64,000 nt of DNA, from contig NZ_BMZI01000001.1 of NCBI RefSeq assembly GCF_014652715.1, positions 504,062 to 568,061 of the forward strand. Reading direction: 5' to 3'. The translations under genes and the position numbers were made by a program. The notes beneath the pieces were generated by a model. It saw only the letters and a program-made list of their open reading frames with translations, was not told the origin of the DNA and ran no database searches. This DNA is from Salinicola rhizosphaerae (GTDB taxonomy: Bacteria; Pseudomonadota; Gammaproteobacteria; Pseudomonadales; Halomonadaceae). Shown one piece after another: positions 61,167-64,000 of the stretch (its first letter is position 1; the number at the start of each line of letters is the position of its first letter).

Positions 61167-61247
61167 AAGAGGCAAGCGAACTGGCTCAAGAGAGAAGCGA
61201 GCTGGATCAGGAGGGGCGCGCTGGTTCAAGAGCCAAGCGCGCTGGTG
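61166..61247. repeat. Four-copy 21-bp tandem repeat between cheZ and flhB
   Basis: Units CAAGAGGCAAGCGAACTGGC..., starting at 61166, 61187, 61208 (19 bp, two bases lost) and 61227. All share CAAGAG-x-AAGCG-x-GCTGG. The array adjoins the hairpin at 61137-61166. Confidence 0.85.
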
Positions 61248-61289
61248 CACAAGTGGAGAAAGAAGGCAAGCCCTTCGCTTTCCGGGATC

Positions 61290-61955
61290 TCAAAATCCCA
61301 GACTGTCGAGCAGGTCATCGACCTGATCCTGATTGCTGACGACGTCGGCCGCCTGCGGATTGATCTGCGGGCCATTAAGCAGAGAGCTCTGCCCGGTACT
61401 CGCCGGCGCAGGCTTCTCACGGCGCTCTGCACCTTCCGGCGCATTGTCGATCAGCACCTGCAGCAACTGCTGTTCGATCTCCCGGATGACGTCCATCATC
61501 TTCTTGATGACCTGACCCGTCAGATCCTGAAAGTCCTGAGCCATCATGATTTCGAGAAGCTGTGCGTTGGTCGCACTGGTCTGCGCGGGAATCCCCTGCA
61601 GGTAGCTTCGCGTATCGCTGACCAGAGCCTTGGCTTCGTCGAGCGCTTTGGGTTCGGCGAACCACCCGGCCCAGCGCTTGTCGAGTTCGATGGCGTCACG
61701 CTCCATCGCGTTCTGCAGCGGTTGAGCATTGTCGATGGCATTCAACGCGCGCTCGGCTGCCTGTTCGGTCATCGAGGCGACGTAGCTGAGCCGATCCCGC
61801 GCGTCCGGTATGGCCTGCGCGGCCTTTTCGACTTCTTTGTCGAGCCCCAGCTCGCGCATGTTATCGCGGAGCATGCGCGTCAGATGACCGATACGCCGGA
61901 TCAGATCGTCCGGCGCCGCCTCTGCAACGGCGGCTTGAGGGTTGGCACCACTCAT
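61290..61955 (-). CDS. cheZ: Chemotaxis phosphatase CheZ
   Basis: 221 residues. A long helical hairpin with the catalytic segment [19 protein letters not shown] near residue 135 (Asp and Gln that dephosphorylate CheY-P). The C-terminal CheY-binding helix is separated by a flexible linker ([14 protein letters not shown]). Start has a strong GGAGGGAAG site upstream. It lies 19 bp after cheY, in the same transcript. Confidence 0.96.
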   Translation of the reverse strand: MSGANPQAAVAEAAPDDLIRRIGHLTRMLRDNMRELGLDKEVEKAAQAIPDARDRLSYVASMTEQAAERALNAIDNAQPLQNAMERDAIELDKRWAGWFAEPKALDEAKALVSDTRSYLQGIPAQTSATNAQLLEIMMAQDFQDLTGQVIKKMMDVIREIEQQLLQVLIDNAPEGAERREKPAPASTGQSSLLNGPQINPQAADVVSNQDQVDDLLDSLGF

Positions 61956-61974
61956 GATCTTCCCTCCGGGATTG

Positions 61975-62364
61975 TTATTGGCCCAGCTTTTCGAAGATCT
62001 TGTTCAGCTTCTCTTCGAGCGTCGCGGCGGTGAAGGGCTTGACCACGTAGCCGTTGGCGCCGGCCTGTGCTGCGGCGATAATGTTCTCTTTCTTCGCCTC
62101 GGCCGTCACCATCAGCACCGGCAGGGAAGAGAGCGCCGAGTCTTGCCGGATCTCCTTGAGCATCTCGAGACCGTCGAGATTCGGCATGTTCCAGTCCGAG
62201 ACCACGAACTCGAACCCGCCCGCCCGCAGCTTGGTCAGCGCTTCCTGGCCATCCTCGGCCTCTTCTACATTCTCGAAACCCAGCTCCTTGAGCAGGCTGC
62301 GAACGATCCGGCGCATGGTCGGAAAGTCGTCCACTACCAGAATGCGCATGTTCTTGTCGGCCAT
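61975..62364 (-). CDS. cheY: Chemotaxis response regulator CheY
   Basis: A 129-residue single receiver domain: acidic pair [13 protein letters not shown] (about 12-24), phospho-acceptor Asp in [17 protein letters not shown] (about 57), the Thr in [13 protein letters not shown] (about 87) and the Lys in [16 protein letters not shown] (about 109). Binds the flagellar switch. Preceded by GTGAGGA and by a sigma-28 promoter in the end of cheB. Confidence 0.98.
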   Translation of the reverse strand: MADKNMRILVVDDFPTMRRIVRSLLKELGFENVEEAEDGQEALTKLRAGGFEFVVSDWNMPNLDGLEMLKEIRQDSALSSLPVLMVTAEAKKENIIAAAQAGANGYVVKPFTAATLEEKLNKIFEKLGQ

Positions 62365-62400
62365 CGTTTCCTCACTGATTCGTTGAACTGCATGAATGCG

Positions 62401-62427
62401 TTATCGGCAGCAGCGCGGCCGACTTTA
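62401..62427 (-). promoter_or_regulatory. Sigma-28 (FliA) promoter for cheYZ, at the 3' end of cheB
   Basis: On the minus strand: TAAAGTCG (62427-62420), an 11-bp spacer, then GCCGATAA (62408-62401). The -10 is a perfect FliA match and the -35 matches at TAAAGT. The -35 element overlaps the cheB stop region (cheB ends at 62425) and the start site would be about 30 nt before the cheY ATG. Confidence 0.85.
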
Positions 62428-63489
62428 TACGCGCTGCGCTCGGCCCGAGCTCTGCATCTGCTGGACTAGGTGCCGGGCAATGTCCGGCAGCGCAATCACT
62501 TCGTCTGCCCCGCCGAGCGCGATGGCTTCCTTCGGCATGCCGAAGACCACACAGCTCGCCTCATCCTGCGCAACAGTGTGCGCGCCTGCCTCGCGCATCT
62601 TGACGAGCCCGGCAGCGCCATCGCGCCCCATGCCGGTAAGAATCACACCCAGCGCATTGCGGCCAGCGCACTGGGCGGCAGAGTCGAACAGCACATCGAC
62701 CGAAGGTCGGTGGCGATTTACCGGGGGGCCGTCATCGAGCGCGATGACGTAATTGGCGCCAGAGCGCTTGAGCTGCATGTGCCAATCGCCGGGAGCAATG
62801 TAGACATGCCCGGGCAGAACCCGCTCCCCGTTCTCAGCCTCCTTGACCGTGACACGACACAGGCGATCCAGACGCTCGGCGAATGAGCGTGTAAAGCCGC
62901 CCGGCATGTGCTGAGTGATCAAGATGGCGGGGCTGTTGGCCGGTAGCGGTTCCAGGACCTGACGTATGGCTTCCGTGCCGCCGGTTGAGGCGCCGATGAT
63001 CACGATTTTCTCGCTGGAGAGCATCGGTGCTCGGATGACTTCGCGCGGCGGCTGGTGCTGCGCCGCCTGCTGCTGTTGCCGAGGCCGGGACTGCGCTGCC
63101 GCGCGGATCTTGTCGGCGATCATGCCGGCGTACTCGAGCATACCGTCGCGGATTCCAACCTCGGGCTTGGCGACGAAATCGACGGCACCCAATTCCAACG
63201 CCTTCAGCGTGATCTCGGAGCCTCGCTGGGTCAGGGAAGAGACCATCAGCACCGGCATCGGGCGTAAACGCATGAGTCGCTCGAGAAAATCGAGCCCGTC
63301 CATCCGCGGCATCTCTACATCTAGCGTCAAGACGTCCGGGTTGTGGCGCTTGATCAGATCGCGCGCCACCAACGGGTCAGGTGCTGTCGCGACGACCTTC
63401 ATGTCCGGCTGAGCATCGATGATCTTGGTCATCAGGTCGCGGATCAGCGCTGAGTCATCGACGCAGAGCACTTTAATCGGTGATGGCAT
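62425..63489 (-). CDS. cheB: Chemotaxis response regulator / protein-glutamate methylesterase CheB
   Basis: 354 residues: an N-terminal receiver ([41 protein letters not shown]), a Gln-rich linker at about 130-155, and the methylesterase/deamidase domain with the catalytic Ser in [12 protein letters not shown] (about 166), His in [17 protein letters not shown] and Asp in [15 protein letters not shown]. Starts 3 bp after cheR. Confidence 0.97.
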   Translation of the reverse strand: MPSPIKVLCVDDSALIRDLMTKIIDAQPDMKVVATAPDPLVARDLIKRHNPDVLTLDVEMPRMDGLDFLERLMRLRPMPVLMVSSLTQRGSEITLKALELGAVDFVAKPEVGIRDGMLEYAGMIADKIRAAAQSRPRQQQQAAQHQPPREVIRAPMLSSEKIVIIGASTGGTEAIRQVLEPLPANSPAILITQHMPGGFTRSFAERLDRLCRVTVKEAENGERVLPGHVYIAPGDWHMQLKRSGANYVIALDDGPPVNRHRPSVDVLFDSAAQCAGRNALGVILTGMGRDGAAGLVKMREAGAHTVAQDEASCVVFGMPKEAIALGGADEVIALPDIARHLVQQMQSSGRAQRV

Positions 63490-63492
63490 CGG

Positions 63493-64000
63493 TCACTTCC
63501 TTACGACGGGGTTCGATGATCGATCGGCGGCCAAGGCGTAGACGGTTTGCCCACGCAACCGAAACGTCTTGTCCAGAAACGAGAAGTTTTCCGAGTGACC
63601 GGCGAACAGCAGGCCATCCGGCTTGAGGTGTGCCGCGAAGCGTTTGAGAATTTCGATTTGATTCTGTTTATCGAAATAAATCATTACATTACGGCAAAAT
63701 ATGACATCAAAGGGCCCGTTGATTGCCCAGCTATTGCCAATCAAGTTGAGCTGGCGATAGTCGATCATGCCGGCGATCTCCGGCCTCACTCTCGCCTTGC
63801 CGGCCTGCGCGCCGCTGCCTCGCTGGAAAAAACGGCGACAACGGGTTTCACCGAGCTTCTCGACCACCTCCAGCGGATAGACGCCCAAGCGGGCTTTACC
63901 CAGTGCCTCGGTGTCGATATCGGTCGCCAGAATCTTGACCTGAGACGCGGCGCTACCGAGGGTCTCGTGAACCGTCATCGCCAGCGAGTAGGGCTCCTCA
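63493..64000 (-). CDS. cheR: Chemotaxis protein methyltransferase CheR, 5' end outside window
   Basis: SAM-dependent methylation of receptor glutamates. About 169 C-terminal residues are in the window, beginning in the conserved EEPYSLAMT segment of the SAM-binding region. Then come VKILATDIDTEALGKARLGVY, FDVIFCRNVMIYFDKQNQIEIL (the NVxIYF signature) and LLFAGHSENFSFL. The reading frame continues past 64000. Confidence 0.96.
   Translation of the reverse strand, partial: EEPYSLAMTVHETLGSAASQVKILATDIDTEALGKARLGVYPLEVVEKLGETRCRRFFQRGSGAQAGKARVRPEIAGMIDYRQLNLIGNSWAINGPFDVIFCRNVMIYFDKQNQIEILKRFAAHLKPDGLLFAGHSENFSFLDKTFRLRGQTVYALAADRSSNPVVRK

Overview
The window is 64 kb of high-GC, densely coded gammaproteobacterial chromosome. 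A peritrichous-type flagellar/chemotaxis block, an exopolysaccharide (EPS) export operon, yjbEFGH, a CIO-type bd oxidase and pqiABC together fit the Halomonadaceae (Halomonas/Salinicola/Kushneria-like). That assignment is inference from gene content and composition; there is no rRNA or other marker to confirm it. I see no tRNA, rRNA, CRISPR array or intact insertion sequence.

Layout. (1) 1-8.5 kb, minus strand: wza-wzb-wzc, an SLC13 permease, a Wzx-type flippase, cysQ and cysD (cut by the window start). An exact RfaH ops element lies in the wza leader, so EPS export and the making and recycling of activated sulfate may share one transcript. (2) 8.5-13.8 kb: a 1-kb AT-rich divergent control region, then yjbE-yjbF-yjbG-yjbH, a second EPS-related secretion set. 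(3) 14-21.3 kb, plus strand: an Ada/AlkA repair fusion overlapping ogt, a DUF2946/PepSY metal-linked pair, a stand-alone ModE-type regulator and modABC for molybdate uptake. (4) 21.7-29.1 kb: a RutR-like TetR regulator divergent from xdhA-xdhB-xdhC-guaD. This is purine catabolism by a molybdoenzyme, so it fits with the molybdate transporter next door, and a RutR-type operator lies between regulator and operon. (5) 29.2-33.9 kb: an MscS channel, manC and ugd (nucleotide-sugar supply) and a small protein resembling only the N-terminal half of MvaT. (6) 34.2-39.7 kb: fliC behind a clear sigma-28 promoter, followed by an AT-rich presumed flagellin-modification island (TPR/OGT-type glycosyltransferase fused to an FkbM-like domain, hexapeptide acyltransferase, sulfotransferase). 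(7) 40.4-52.4 kb: a SulP transporter, an AGE-family epimerase, cydA-cydB-cydD-cydC, a Bcr/CflA efflux pump and a Ca/Na antiporter. (8) 52.8-56.4 kb: pqiABC lipid transport. (9) 56.5-64 kb, minus strand: cheR (cut)-cheB-cheY-cheZ-flhB-flhA-flhE-fliA, with a sigma-28 promoter inside the end of cheB driving cheYZ.

An unusual thread is the number of short GC-rich tandem repeats at gene junctions and inside genes (periods 7, 15, 21, 22 and 30 bp), plus a perfect 18-bp hairpin inside xdhC. The most notable single items are the EPS/sulfate-activation operon with its ops element, the OGT-FkbM/acyltransferase/sulfotransferase island behind flagellin, the truncated MvaT-like protein, and a 15-codon mini-ORF coupled by overlaps to both cydD and cydC.
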